A stretch of 64,000 bases of DNA from Actinomycetes bacterium (GCA_021791145.1 JAJYXE010000046.1:7576-71575); one strand, 5' to 3'; positions 24,431 through 33,605 are shown, counted from the stretch's first letter. Made by a program: numbers and translations. Notes: a model not told the origin generated them from the sequence alone.

Positions 24431-25338
24431 CCGGCCCCGGTCGGGAACGCTGGGAGCACGACGTCGTGCCAGCCGACAACGACACCTTCGCCACCTCATC
24501 TCCACCCGCAGACGAGCACGAAGACGCCTGCTGTGCCGCCGCCGAGACCACCAGCGCGGCTCGCTCCGCTGACATCCGGGAGGCAGTCCGGCGCCGGTAC
24601 GCCGCTGCCGCCCTCGAGGCGGACGGGGCGTCGACCGGAACGACGTCGTGCTGCGGGACGCGTGCATTCGATGCCTGCGGACCGGCTGGAGAAGCCGTCT
24701 TCGGAGCGGCACTGTACGAGGGGGCCGGAGAAGACGTCATACCGGATGCCGTTGCAGCTTCCCTTGGCTGTGGCGTGCCAACGGCAGTTGCCGAGCTCCA
24801 CCCCGGCGAGATCGTTCTCGACCTTGGGTCTGGAGCCGGTGCCGACGTGCTGATCGCTGCTCGACGCGTGCAACCCGGCGGCAGGGCCATCGGGCTCGAC
24901 ATGACCTCGGAGATGCTCGAGCTCGCCCGCCGCAACGCAGCGGCCGCCGGGGTCGACAACGTCGAATTCGTCGAGGGCTATCTCGAGGAGATACCGCTGC
25001 CCGATGCCAGCGTCGACGTGGTGATCTCCAACTGTGTCATCAACCTTGCTGCCGACAAGCAGCTGGTTTTGCGTGAAGCCGCGCGCGTGCTCCGGCCGAG
25101 CGGCCGTCTCGCCGTCTCTGACGTGGTCGCCGATGCGGGCATGGACGCCGAGACGCGTGCCGACGTGGCGGAGTGGACCGGTTGCATTGCGGGAGCGCTC
25201 ACCGAGGCCGAGTACCTGGACGCCTTGTCCGGCGCAGGCTTCGACCGCATCGAGATCGCCGAGACCCACCGCGTGCACGCACATGCCGCCGCGGCCATCA
25301 TCCGAGCGCGGCGCACCATGACGCGCGGCAACGGCTAG
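24427..25338 (+). CDS. arsM: Arsenite S-adenosylmethionine methyltransferase
   Basis: Methylates As(III) with SAM, yielding methylated arsenicals. The 303-residue protein has the SAM motif VLDLGSGAGAD (about 130-140) and GLDMTSEML. The three As(III)-binding cysteines of the family are placed as expected: Cys115 (SLGCGVP), Cys203 (SNCVINL) and Cys253 (WTGCIAG). Extra vicinal pairs Cys35-Cys36 and Cys75-Cys76 lie in the N-terminal extension and may bind further arsenic. GTG 24427 overlaps the stop of the small leader frame. Transcription probably starts at the ArsR-controlled promoter upstream. Confidence 0.93.
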   Translation: MTGPGRERWEHDVVPADNDTFATSSPPADEHEDACCAAAETTSAARSADIREAVRRRYAAAALEADGASTGTTSCCGTRAFDACGPAGEAVFGAALYEGAGEDVIPDAVAASLGCGVPTAVAELHPGEIVLDLGSGAGADVLIAARRVQPGGRAIGLDMTSEMLELARRNAAAAGVDNVEFVEGYLEEIPLPDASVDVVISNCVINLAADKQLVLREAARVLRPSGRLAVSDVVADAGMDAETRADVAEWTGCIAGALTEAEYLDALSGAGFDRIEIAETHRVHAHAAAAIIRARRTMTRGNG

Positions 25339-25397
25339 CTCGAGCGGGCGACCGCGGCAAGCACCTCGCCGAAAGGGCGGTGCCCCTGCCCACGAGC

Positions 25398-25637
25398 TCA
25401 GCTCCGTTGGGCACGGCGGCCCGCTCGTCGCGCCCGGCCACGCCACGAGCTCGTGACGAGCGCGGCGATCGCGAGCAGCGGAAGCACGACGATGTCGGCG
25501 GGCCGGTCGTTTCGGAGCGCAAACGCCACTCCGACGAGCACGAGCATCGCGACGAAGAGCTCGGGGGTGTCACCGACCAAGAAGTCCCACCAGAAGCGCC
25601 CAAAGGCCTTGAGAACGCGCCCAAGTGCCGTCATCAC
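25398..25637 (-). CDS. Small two-helix membrane protein
   Basis: Predicted 79-residue protein with hydrophobic segments at about 27-42 (ELFVAMLVLVGVAFAL) and 48-62 (ADIVVLPLLAIAALV), ending in a basic tail (RGRARRAGRRAQ). It is the last gene of the iron-type ABC transporter operon, 52 bp after the FTR1-like gene. No family is recognised. A role as an accessory subunit of the neighbouring membrane protein is only an inference from position. Confidence 0.6.
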   Translation of the reverse strand: MMTALGRVLKAFGRFWWDFLVGDTPELFVAMLVLVGVAFALRNDRPADIVVLPLLAIAALVTSSWRGRARRAGRRAQRS

Positions 25638-25689
25638 GGCGTGGCCTGCTCTGCGCTCTGCGTGGCCTGCTCTGCGCTCTGCGTGTGCA

Positions 25690-26439
25690 TCAGCTCGCCG
25701 GCGGTGGCGGCATCGGGGCCTGGGTCCTCAAGAGGGCGACTGCCCCAGCCGTGACCAGCGCGAACACGCCGATCAGCACCGGGATGGCGAGGTCGTTGCC
25801 TGGCCAGTGCGCACCGGCGCCTTCTCCGACCCAGAAGAGGCCGAAGCTCGTGAGCATGATGCCGACGAGCGTCTTGATCGTGTTCTCAGGGACTTCGGAG
25901 AGCTGCCTGGCGACGAGGAAGCCGATCGTCACAACCACCGCTACTGCGCCACCAGCGGCAGCGGCGGCGTTCCCGAGCTCGTGCTGGCTGGCGCCGAGGC
26001 TGATCACGATGAGCACGACCTCCATGCCCTCCAAGAACACGCCCTTGAAGGCCACCGCGAAGCCGACCCCGTCACGCTGTGGCCCCTTGGACCGGCGAGC
26101 CCCGAGGGAGGCCGTCGTCTCCGTGTAGATGGTGACTTCGTCGTGCTTCGCCTTGTGGCCACTCGCGCGCAGAATCGCCTTGCGCAGCCACGAGAGCCCC
26201 AGCACGAGCAGCAGAGCGCCGACGAGCACTCGAAGGGCGTTGATCGGGACATAGTGGATGAGTGGCACGCCGACGGCAACGACGAGCACTCCCAGGACGC
26301 CAAGGGCTGCGGCAGACCCTTCGAGAGCCGAGCGCCACCCGCGCGTAGTCCCTGCCGCGAGCACGATCGTGAGCGCCTCGACGGCCTCGACGCAGCTCGC
26401 GCCGAAGACCGCGAGCATCAAGATGACGGTCGCGCTCAC
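25690..26439 (-). CDS. FTR1-like (COG4280-type) polytopic membrane protein
   Basis: Protein of 249 residues with about seven hydrophobic helices. Two segments carry an ExxE signature in a membrane helix: SCVEAVEALTIVLAAG near residue 18 and FLEGMEVVLIVISLG near residue 140. FTR1 iron permeases use paired REGxE motifs in equivalent positions; here the Arg is missing, so this is a relative at best. GTG 26439 is preferred because it overlaps the stop of the ABC ATPase gene as GTGA; a longer start at 26502 would overlap that gene by 67 bp. Context in a ferric-type ABC operon suggests metal transport. Confidence 0.72.
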   Translation of the reverse strand: MSATVILMLAVFGASCVEAVEALTIVLAAGTTRGWRSALEGSAAALGVLGVLVVAVGVPLIHYVPINALRVLVGALLLVLGLSWLRKAILRASGHKAKHDEVTIYTETTASLGARRSKGPQRDGVGFAVAFKGVFLEGMEVVLIVISLGASQHELGNAAAAAGGAVAVVVTIGFLVARQLSEVPENTIKTLVGIMLTSFGLFWVGEGAGAHWPGNDLAIPVLIGVFALVTAGAVALLRTQAPMPPPPAS

Positions 26440-27755
26440 CGGACGCGTCGAGCCCGGGGCCGGTTGGCGGTGCGTGGTTCCATGGTGTCTCTCCGGGTCC
26501 ATCCCGCCGGCGCGTCGCCTTCGTCGCCCGCCGCCGAACCATGTTCAGAGAGCGCCGCTGGACCGGCCTGGCTCTTGGGCCCATCGCACACGACAGCCGC
26601 GTCACCGACGCTGCTTTGATCCGCCGAGGCGGTCGGGACACCCGGCGGGTCGCTCGGCGAGTTGTCCGACGCGCCGAACAATAGACAGCCGGCCGCTTCC
26701 AGCTCGAGGCCGACCACGGTGCCCCGCGGCACTCGTCGCTCGCTCACGACTCCCGAGACCCGATGGCTCGCGGGCAGGTCCACGACCAGCTCGTAGTGGC
26801 GGCCCCGGAAGGCGGTGTCGGCGACGTGGCCGACGAAATGTGCGGAACCTCCGTCAGGGTCGCAGAGGCGGACTGCGGTGGGTCGGATCGCAACCGATCC
26901 AAGCTCCCTCGTGTCGCCTGTGGCGAGGCGCACCTCGATCGGCCGGACGCTGCGGAAGGCGGTCGGGACGACTTGGACGTGGCCGGGGACGAAGCCGTCG
27001 CCCGTGACGCGGACGTCGAGCTCGCAAGAAAGCCCGGTGAAGCGGGCGATGAAGAGGCTCCCCGGTGAACTGTAGATCTCTTCAGGCGTCCCCAGCTGGA
27101 CGAGCACGCCGTCCTGGAGCACCCCAACGCGATCCGCGAGGGCGAAGGCTTCGAGCTGGTCGTGCGTGATGTAGATCGTCGTCGCGCCGGCCTCTCGCAC
27201 GAGCGAGGAGATCTCAACGCGCATCCGCTCGCGTAGGTCCGCGTCGAGGTTCGAGAGCGGCTCGTCGCACAGGAGAAGTCCCGTGTCTGCTACCAACGCG
27301 CGGGCAAGCGCCACGCGCTGCTGCTCTCCGCCCGACAGCTGGGTCGGGAACCGGTCTCCGAGGTGCCCCAGCCCTACCCGCTCGAGGATGTCCATGGCCC
27401 GGCTCCGGGCGGCGTGACGAGACAGCCGGCGGCGCCGAAGAGCGAACGCGACGTTGTCGCGAGCGGTCAGGTGGGGCCACAGCGCGTAGTCCTGGAAGAC
27501 CATGGCCAGGTCGCGACGCTCTGGCGGAAGGTGGGTCTTGTCGTCCGCGACGACCGTCGTGCCGATCACGATGCGTCCAGAAGAGAGACGCTCGATCCCT
27601 GCGAGCGAGCGCAGCAGCGTGGTCTTCCCGGAGCCCGAGGGGCCGAGAAGGACCATGAACGTCCCCGGCCCCACCGTGAAGCTGGGTCCGCGCAGCGCGT
27701 GATTGCCGTCGGGGTACACCTTCGACGCCTCTTCGACGACGAGCTGCTCAGCCAC
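26436..27755 (-). CDS. Fe(III)/spermidine-type ABC transporter ATP-binding protein
   Basis: ATPase of 439 residues that would power import by the adjacent permease. Walker A is GPSGSGKT (38-45), the signature is LSGGEQQRVALARAL, Walker B LLLCDEPLSNLD, and the H-loop YITHDQ. Beyond residue 240 there is a regulatory extension of the FbpC/PotA type with TOBE-like strands (SVAIRPTAVRLCDPDG) and a disordered tail. GTG 27755 overlaps the last 8 bp of the permease gene; the frame upstream is antisense noise. Part of the operon solute-binding protein, permease, ATPase, FTR1-like protein. Confidence 0.9.
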   Translation of the reverse strand: MAEQLVVEEASKVYPDGNHALRGPSFTVGPGTFMVLLGPSGSGKTTLLRSLAGIERLSSGRIVIGTTVVADDKTHLPPERRDLAMVFQDYALWPHLTARDNVAFALRRRRLSRHAARSRAMDILERVGLGHLGDRFPTQLSGGEQQRVALARALVADTGLLLCDEPLSNLDADLRERMRVEISSLVREAGATTIYITHDQLEAFALADRVGVLQDGVLVQLGTPEEIYSSPGSLFIARFTGLSCELDVRVTGDGFVPGHVQVVPTAFRSVRPIEVRLATGDTRELGSVAIRPTAVRLCDPDGGSAHFVGHVADTAFRGRHYELVVDLPASHRVSGVVSERRVPRGTVVGLELEAAGCLLFGASDNSPSDPPGVPTASADQSSVGDAAVVCDGPKSQAGPAALSEHGSAAGDEGDAPAGWTRRDTMEPRTANRPRARRVR

Positions 27756-29592
27756 GGATCGTTGATCCGATCCTTCGCCAACCCTTGGGGGCGAGCAGCC
27801 GGTAGGCGAGGAGCACGACGCACACGAGGCACAGCGCGATGGCGACGCCGATGACCGCCTGTGCGAGCCCGAGGCCGAAGTGGTAGCCCGCGATGTTGAG
27901 GTTGATCGCGACCGACAGAGGCGGCGACCCGGGAGCGTAGAGCAACTGGGACATCGGCAGCTCGAGGAAGATCCCGGAGAACGTGAAGAGCCACGCCATG
28001 ACGACAGGGCGCGACACGGCAGGCAACACGCCGCTGAGCCATGCGCGCACCGGCCCCGCACCGTGCGCACGGGCGGCATCGTGGAGCGAGGACTGCACCT
28101 GGGAGACCGGGCCGACGAGCACGCGCGCGTTCGTCGGAAGGCTCGACGCGATGTAGCCGATGACCAGCAGCCAGACCGTCTGGTAGATGTCGACCCCGAT
28201 ACGAGAGAGGAAGGGAAGGTTGTACGCGAAGATGTACCCAGCCGCGAAGACGACTCCCGGGAGCGCCACGGTCGCAAGGAGGAGGAAGTCGAGCATGGCG
28301 GTCGAGCGCGTCCGGCGACGCGAGAGGAGCCGGGCCACCATGAACCCAGCGACGACCGTGATCGACGCGGTGACAACGCCGTAGACGAGGGAGCGGTAGA
28401 TGGGCCCTGACACGCCGGGGATGTGGAGGACTCCCGAGTAGTTCGCGAAGGTGATCCTGCTCGACGCCCCGAAGTCGGCGAGCAGCGAACCGGTCACCGT
28501 GCCGACCGCCGGTGCGCCGAGCGCCAACCCGAAGAAGAGCGCGACGCACCCGGTCGCGAGGATCGTTCCCTTGGTGGAGAGCTGGCGCCTCACCGCTTGG
28601 CGCGTGCGCGCCGAGAGCACCGCGTAGGACCTCCCGCGCAGTGCCCTCGCCTGGAGCGTGAGCGGCAGCGCGACGGACGCGACGAGGACAAGTCCGATCG
28701 CGGCCGCCGCTGGGAAGCTCGGCGGAAAGTTCCCGATTGCTGCGTAGAGCTGGTACGTGGCGAGGGAGAAGTGCGAGTTGTAGGCGAGCGTGTACGCGAC
28801 GCCGAAGTCGCTGATCGACTCCGCGAACCCGATCGCGAGGGCTGACCAGATCGCCGGAGCGAGGATCGGGAGGACGAGCCGGAGTGCCGCAGGTCTCGAC
28901 GCGCCATGGACGCGCGCCGCATCCTCGAACTCCTGGCCGAGGCCGGCGAGCGACGCAGTGATGGTGAGGTAGGTGAAAGGCACGGCACGCAACCCGAGCA
29001 GGAGCACGACGCCGAACGGACCCATGATCGCATGTGTGACGAAGGCGGAGCCCAGACCGAACCGTGTGAGCACGCCGTCCCTCACGACGAGCCGCTCCCA
29101 GCCGATCCCGGGGAGCCACGAAGGAAGCAGGAGCACGAGCCACATGCCGAGGGAGACAAACCGCCGTCCCGGCAGGCTCGTGCGCCCCGCCAGCCAGGCG
29201 ATCGGGAGCCCGATCACGAGCCCCAGCAGCGCCGCAGAAGCGCTGACCCACAGTGAGTTCACGATCGAGACAGCCGAGCTCCCGGTGAAGATCGTCTTCA
29301 GGTAGCCCAGCGTGAACCATTGGGGGCCTTGGTCGAAGAGCCTCGGCGAGACCGACAGCGCGAGGAAGCAGACGCAGGGCACGAGGATGAACAGGGCGAC
29401 GAGACCCCACATCCCGAAGCGGAGCGCGCGCCCTGCCGTTGCGAACCGGCTCGCCGTGATCCTTCCCGCGGGCGGGAGGCGAGCCGGGACGCCGCGCTCG
29501 GCCCCTTGGGATCCCGCTGGCGGAAGGACGTCGAGCGCCAAGAGCCCTGAGTCCCGATCGGCGAGGGTCACGGGGCTACCCCGGACGTCCAC
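27748..29592 (-). CDS. Fe(III)-type ABC transporter permease, fused two-domain
   Basis: Membrane protein of 614 residues with about twelve helices in two homologous halves, as in FbpB/SfuB/ThiP permeases. Each half has an EAA loop that docks the ATPase: EFEDAARVHGASRPAALRLV near 230 and SLHDAARAHGAGPVRAWLSG near 510. Such fused permeases pair with ferric-binding or related solute-binding proteins. The start is uncertain: GTG 29592 is the longest, and the first ~55 residues before the first helix are not conserved. Its stop overlaps the ATPase start. The gene follows the binding-protein gene by 28 bp. Confidence 0.88.
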   Translation of the reverse strand: MDVRGSPVTLADRDSGLLALDVLPPAGSQGAERGVPARLPPAGRITASRFATAGRALRFGMWGLVALFILVPCVCFLALSVSPRLFDQGPQWFTLGYLKTIFTGSSAVSIVNSLWVSASAALLGLVIGLPIAWLAGRTSLPGRRFVSLGMWLVLLLPSWLPGIGWERLVVRDGVLTRFGLGSAFVTHAIMGPFGVVLLLGLRAVPFTYLTITASLAGLGQEFEDAARVHGASRPAALRLVLPILAPAIWSALAIGFAESISDFGVAYTLAYNSHFSLATYQLYAAIGNFPPSFPAAAAIGLVLVASVALPLTLQARALRGRSYAVLSARTRQAVRRQLSTKGTILATGCVALFFGLALGAPAVGTVTGSLLADFGASSRITFANYSGVLHIPGVSGPIYRSLVYGVVTASITVVAGFMVARLLSRRRTRSTAMLDFLLLATVALPGVVFAAGYIFAYNLPFLSRIGVDIYQTVWLLVIGYIASSLPTNARVLVGPVSQVQSSLHDAARAHGAGPVRAWLSGVLPAVSRPVVMAWLFTFSGIFLELPMSQLLYAPGSPPLSVAINLNIAGYHFGLGLAQAVIGVAIALCLVCVVLLAYRLLAPKGWRRIGSTIRG

Positions 29593-29620
29593 GCCGGCAG
29601 CGAGATGCCGGGGGGAAGGC

Positions 29621-30694
29621 TCACTTGGTGATCGTGTTCACGAACCAGCTGTTGATCGATGCCTCTCGCGGTCCCCAGACGTAAGGGTTGGTGTGTTGGA
29701 CCTTGACCGAGGCGAGGCTCGGAAGCTCCGGGCGCGGCTTGATGCCCTGGACCACCGGGTAGTAGAGCGAGTCCCCAGTCGGTGTCCCTGTCTTCATGAC
29801 CGCCTGGCCGAGCTTGGAGAGGACGAAGCTGGCGAACCGCTTGGCTTCGGCGATCTCGGTCTTTGTCGACTTCGCGTCGATCCCGATGTTCGAGGGCAGC
29901 ATCGTGACGGGGCTCAGGTACTTGACCTTGAGTGTGGGTGCTGTGTGCTCGGCACCTATCGCCGCAGAGCTCTGCACCAGGGCGAGCTTGATCTGCCCGC
30001 TCGCGAGGGCAGCAAGAGTCGGACCGTTGGTTGTGTGGATGACCAGGCCGTTGGCCTTCAGCTTCTGGAAGAACTGCTTTCCCTTGTTGATGCTGCCGAG
30101 GTAGTTCATGATCCCCGCGATGAACGGGTAGGTGGGTCCCGACTGGGTGGGTGTGTTCATCCCCACGTCGTTCTTCCACTTGGGCGACAGGAGTGTGCTC
30201 CACGACGTCGGAGGGCTTTTCAGCACCTTGGATGTGTAGGCGACCGCGGCCATGAGCGTGATGCCGGTCGGAACGAAGCTCTTGTCCTTCGGGATGACCC
30301 GCTTGCCGAGCGCGTTCCACTTCACCTTGGGCTCGAAGTGCTTCACGAGCAGGTGCTCGTCGTCGAGCTCGGCGAACGCTGTCTGACCGTCTACCCACAA
30401 GAGGCCCCAGTGCGGGTTGTTCTTCGACGCCTGGATCTGCGCCAACAGCGGCCCCGTCGAGTTTGTGTCGAGCTTGGTCGGGATCCCCGTCGCTGCCTGG
30501 AAGGCGTGCACCATCGCCTGGTCGTACCCCTGGGCCGAGTACACGATGAGCGGCACCTTCTTCTTCGCCTTCTTGGCGGCGAGCGCCGGGGTCGTACCGG
30601 CAGCCGCCCCGACGACGAGGGCCGCGCAGACAAAGCCGGCACCAAGTGCACGTCGGTGACGAGCCCCGCGCCCGTTCGGGTTCGCTTCCGGCAT
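29621..30694 (-). CDS. ABC transporter solute-binding protein, Fe(III)-type family 1
   Basis: Secreted 357-residue binding protein. It has an Arg-rich n-region, a hydrophobic stretch and a cut after ALAAKKAKKK; no lipobox Cys is visible. The mature part begins with the FbpA-like strand VPLIVYSAQGYDQAMVHAF and has the hinge segment GITLMAAVAYTSKVL; the family binds Fe(III), thiamine or phosphonates. I cannot identify the ferric-ligand tyrosines with certainty, so the substrate is inferred from the operon. ATG 30694 follows GGGAG at a workable distance. First gene of the transporter operon. Confidence 0.85.
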   Translation of the reverse strand: MPEANPNGRGARHRRALGAGFVCAALVVGAAAGTTPALAAKKAKKKVPLIVYSAQGYDQAMVHAFQAATGIPTKLDTNSTGPLLAQIQASKNNPHWGLLWVDGQTAFAELDDEHLLVKHFEPKVKWNALGKRVIPKDKSFVPTGITLMAAVAYTSKVLKSPPTSWSTLLSPKWKNDVGMNTPTQSGPTYPFIAGIMNYLGSINKGKQFFQKLKANGLVIHTTNGPTLAALASGQIKLALVQSSAAIGAEHTAPTLKVKYLSPVTMLPSNIGIDAKSTKTEIAEAKRFASFVLSKLGQAVMKTGTPTGDSLYYPVVQGIKPRPELPSLASVKVQHTNPYVWGPREASINSWFVNTITK

Positions 30695-30711
30695 GTGTGT
30701 GCTCCCTTCGG

Positions 30712-30740
30712 ACGGTCTCGACATTCGAACGGTCTCGACC
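30712..30740. promoter_or_regulatory. Direct repeats upstream of the ABC operon
   Basis: ACGGTCTCGAC occurs twice with an 18-bp period (30712 and 30730), separated by ATTCGA. They lie 18-46 bp upstream of the binding-protein start, where a regulator could bind the leader or promoter. No Fur-like box was seen. Confidence 0.4.
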
Positions 30741-31378
30741 ATGTGCGGTCGACCACTACTCGGTGGCCGCTGCGAACCGTACGCGTCGCTGGTTAACCGC
30801 CCGCGACGCGACGCTGAACTGCAGCTGTACTGTCGATGAACTTCTCGCGCGGCCCGTCGGCAGACGAGAGCCGGTGTCGGCAGGCGCGCCGAGCGCCCGC
30901 GATGCAGCCCAGGGTCTTGCAAGAGTTCACCGCGTATTCATCGGTGCGTTGCGCTTGCTTCGCGCCCCGTTCATCTGTGTGCCGTAGTGTGCGCGGCGCT
31001 GAAACGGTGCGCCTTTGTCGTCGAGCCGTGCAGAGCAGCCGACCTGGTCCACGGGAGTGCGAAGACGCCAGAGCGAGGAGGCGGGGTCAGGGGAGCCCCC
31101 CCCCGCTGCCTGACCCCACCTCCCATCTCTGGCCCGAGACGGCTCCGCGATCTCTGGTTGCGCGAAGCGGAGTGGAAGGGCGGCGCAGGTTCGTGAGTTG
31201 GTCGAGCGTCGCATGGGCGACGGTGCATTCGCTGGGCATCCTGATCGCGGGCCACGTTCCAACGAGGCGGTCCGCCGTCACGCGCCACCGAGACGCCGAC
31301 GGCTCGGCGCTGTCGGGCGACCCCACAACGTGTGCATTGGCCCGGCTGCTCGTGGCCCGGTGGCAAGATGCTCGCTGG
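30741..31378. other. Long divergent intergenic region before the GGDEF gene
   Basis: About 640 bp between the ABC operon promoter and the most conservative start of the GGDEF gene. The plus-strand frame is open throughout, so the protein could begin further upstream (GTG 31352 is in frame). No motif is recognised before 31379. It contains one strong hairpin (31077-31123). Confidence 0.45.
31077..31123 (+). terminator. Strong GC-rich hairpin upstream of the GGDEF gene
   Basis: GGAGGCGGGGTCAGG (31077-31091) pairs with CCTGACCCCACCTCC (31109-31123) with one mismatch; the 17-nt loop contains nine consecutive C. No T-run follows, so it may be an attenuator, RNA-stability element or factor-assisted terminator. 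Confidence 0.45.
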
Positions 31379-33001
31379 ATGCAGGAGATCGAGGACGTTG
31401 AGCGGGCCGAGGCCGTCGTACGAGCCTTCCGGCTCGTCCATGACATCCAAGCTGCTCTCCCTGGCGCGACGGAGGCGCTCGACGCACTCGCGACCCGCGC
31501 TCGAGACGAGGGCTGGGACGACGTGGAGCGGATCTGCTTGTTCGGTGCGGCCGTCAGGTCGTGGATCGCGGGAGACGGCCGCGCGTCTGAGCCGGTGGCC
31601 AGCCTGATCGAGCGCTCGACCGAGGCGGGTGATCACGTCATGCTCGCTCTCGGGCTCGCCCTTCGCTCGGACGCAGGCTTCTTCAGCAGAGATCTCCCCG
31701 GTGCGACGGGCGACGACGAGGACCTCGCGAGAGCGATCGTCCTGCTCGAGAACGAGGAAGGACGGTCCTACGAGCGGATCAGCGCGCACACGGCATGTGC
31801 CATCGCCCTGGCGAGCCGGTGGCTGTTCGAGCTGTCGCACGAGCAGTACGAGGCTGCGATCGCCATCGGGGGCTCGGAGCCGAGCGCAGAGCTCGACTTC
31901 CTGCTTGCGCCCATCCACTTCAACCTGGCCGAGGAGCAAGTCAGCTGGGCGAGCAAGCTCTTCGAGCTGGGCGACGATGCCGGGGTGAGACAGCGATGGG
32001 CGTCCTGGAGCCAGGTCGTCGCCGCGACCCGCCGCTATCCGATGAGCGACAGCTGGCGCGTCGAGCTCGAGGCGCTCGGCCTCGTCCTTCGAGGGCTCGC
32101 TGGTGATGCCGTGATCGACGAGGCGGAGCACCTCCTTGCGGGGCTCGACGGCTCACGCGGCGGCGACGGACGCGCCAGCTCCCTGTTGCGCCTCGCCGTC
32201 GCCGTGGAGCTCTCCGCCGAGAGACGGGAGGACACTGGCAGTGATGCCGCCGTGGCCGTGTTGGAAGCCGCCGAGGAGGCGGTCGATGCCGCGGTGGCCG
32301 CGCTCTCACCGACGGTCCACCCCTTCAAGTACGACCTGGCTCTCTTCTTGGCCGCCAAGCTGGAGGCTCGAGCGGGCGCAGGCGCGGGACTCCGCTACGC
32401 AGGGCGGGTGACGTCAGAGCAGTGGGCGAAGCGCGATGCCGCACTCACGGCGATGAGAGCCCAGATCGCCTCGGTCCGGCTGGCATCGGAGCGTGAGCTC
32501 TTGATCCGTCGTGCTCGCCTCGACGACCTGACCGGGATCGCCAACCGTTGGTCGTTGGAGGAGTTCGTCTCGGACCTGATCAGACACGGCGTTGAACGCT
32601 GTGCCCTCGTGCTCTTCGACGTGGACTCGTTCAAGGAGGTGAACGATCTGTACGGCCACCTCGCCGGGGACCGGCTGCTCGTACGGATCGCCGAGGTGCT
32701 GAGCGGCGGCATCCGCTCGACCGACCTTGCAGTTCGCCTCGGCGGCGATGAGTTCGCCGTGATCCTCGCTGGTGCGGGCGCGGCCGCAGCGCACGACCGG
32801 GCAGAGGTGCTCGTACAGGCTCTTGCGGAGGAGCCGCTGGACGAGATCGCTGCCGGGCTCTGCGTGAGCGTGAGCGCAGGCGTGGCCGTCGGCGAGCCGT
32901 CCACGATTATGGAGATGTGGGCCGCGGCCGACGCTGCCCTGTACGCGGCGAAAGCTGCCGGCGGACGAGCGGTGCACCTGGGGCACACGGGATCAGCCTG
33001 A
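31379..33001 (+). CDS. Diguanylate cyclase (GGDEF) with helical N-terminal domain
   Basis: Makes cyclic di-GMP from GTP. The C-terminal ~160 residues form the GGDEF domain with the exact motif GGDEF at 455-459 and an upstream inhibitory site RSTD at 446-449, five residues before it, so product inhibition is expected. DLTGIANRWSLEE and FDVDSFKEVNDLYGHLAGD are the other usual motifs. Residues 1-360 are Ala/Glu-rich helices, perhaps TPR-like; no transmembrane segment or known sensor domain is seen. Start uncertain: ATG 31379 is conservative; GTG 31352 is in frame. It converges on the SRPBCC-like gene. An HD-GYP protein at 42-43 kb could degrade its product. Confidence 0.85.
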   Translation: MQEIEDVERAEAVVRAFRLVHDIQAALPGATEALDALATRARDEGWDDVERICLFGAAVRSWIAGDGRASEPVASLIERSTEAGDHVMLALGLALRSDAGFFSRDLPGATGDDEDLARAIVLLENEEGRSYERISAHTACAIALASRWLFELSHEQYEAAIAIGGSEPSAELDFLLAPIHFNLAEEQVSWASKLFELGDDAGVRQRWASWSQVVAATRRYPMSDSWRVELEALGLVLRGLAGDAVIDEAEHLLAGLDGSRGGDGRASSLLRLAVAVELSAERREDTGSDAAVAVLEAAEEAVDAAVAALSPTVHPFKYDLALFLAAKLEARAGAGAGLRYAGRVTSEQWAKRDAALTAMRAQIASVRLASERELLIRRARLDDLTGIANRWSLEEFVSDLIRHGVERCALVLFDVDSFKEVNDLYGHLAGDRLLVRIAEVLSGGIRSTDLAVRLGGDEFAVILAGAGAAAAHDRAEVLVQALAEEPLDEIAAGLCVSVSAGVAVGEPSTIMEMWAAADAALYAAKAAGGRAVHLGHTGSA

Positions 33002-33119
33002 CCGAACCAGCGCAGGGCCGGTGCCCGCCATGTGCTGCCACCCCCGAGCACTCCGAGGGTCAGGATCGTCGTGCCGTCCAGGGGTCGCCCGCTCGACGTC
33101 GGCGACGTCGGGAGGTCGG

Positions 33120-33605
33120 TCACGACCTGGCAGCCAACGTGGCGGCGAGACGCTCCAAGAAGTCGTGGACGGTCGACTCCGCGACCCGATGGAGGAGGAG
33201 GCGGTCGGCCAGCAGACCGATGCCTTCGAGCGGCGGTCGGTAAGAGGCCTCGATCCCGAGGCGGCAGCGGCTCCCTCCCAGGGGGGTGATGACGAGCGTC
33301 CCGTCGAGGACCGGGAAGACCGACTGGAGGACAGCGGCGTCCCAGCGGATCGGGATCGTGGCGCTCCCGTCCCTTGTCCAGCACGGCCCAAGGCGGACGT
33401 TGGTGGGGATCCCGAGGATGTGCTCGCCGAACGTACGGCCGATGGTCATGAGGATCGCCTCGCCCGCCGCGGTCGACTCGCCGGCAATCGGCAGCAAGCA
33501 ACGCTCGTTGTCGCAGATCTGGCGTTCGACCTCGTGGCTCCAGCCGTCGACCTCGACGGAGTCGCTGAGGAAGACAACCTGGCGAGGAGGCGCTGCCCTT
33601 ACCAC
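33120..33605 (-). CDS. Hypothetical protein, possible SRPBCC/START-like fold
   Basis: Protein of 161 residues with alternating strands (HEVERQICDNERCLLPI, DGSATIPIRWDAA, DGTLVITPLGGSRCRLGIEA) and a long C-terminal helix (VAESTVHDFLERLAATLA). This order resembles ligand-binding SRPBCC proteins of actinobacteria, but no motif makes that firm. GTG 33605 overlaps the stop of the HAD gene by 7 bp, so the two are probably co-translated. Confidence 0.65.
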   Translation of the reverse strand: MVRAAPPRQVVFLSDSVEVDGWSHEVERQICDNERCLLPIAGESTAAGEAILMTIGRTFGEHILGIPTNVRLGPCWTRDGSATIPIRWDAAVLQSVFPVLDGTLVITPLGGSRCRLGIEASYRPPLEGIGLLADRLLLHRVAESTVHDFLERLAATLAARS

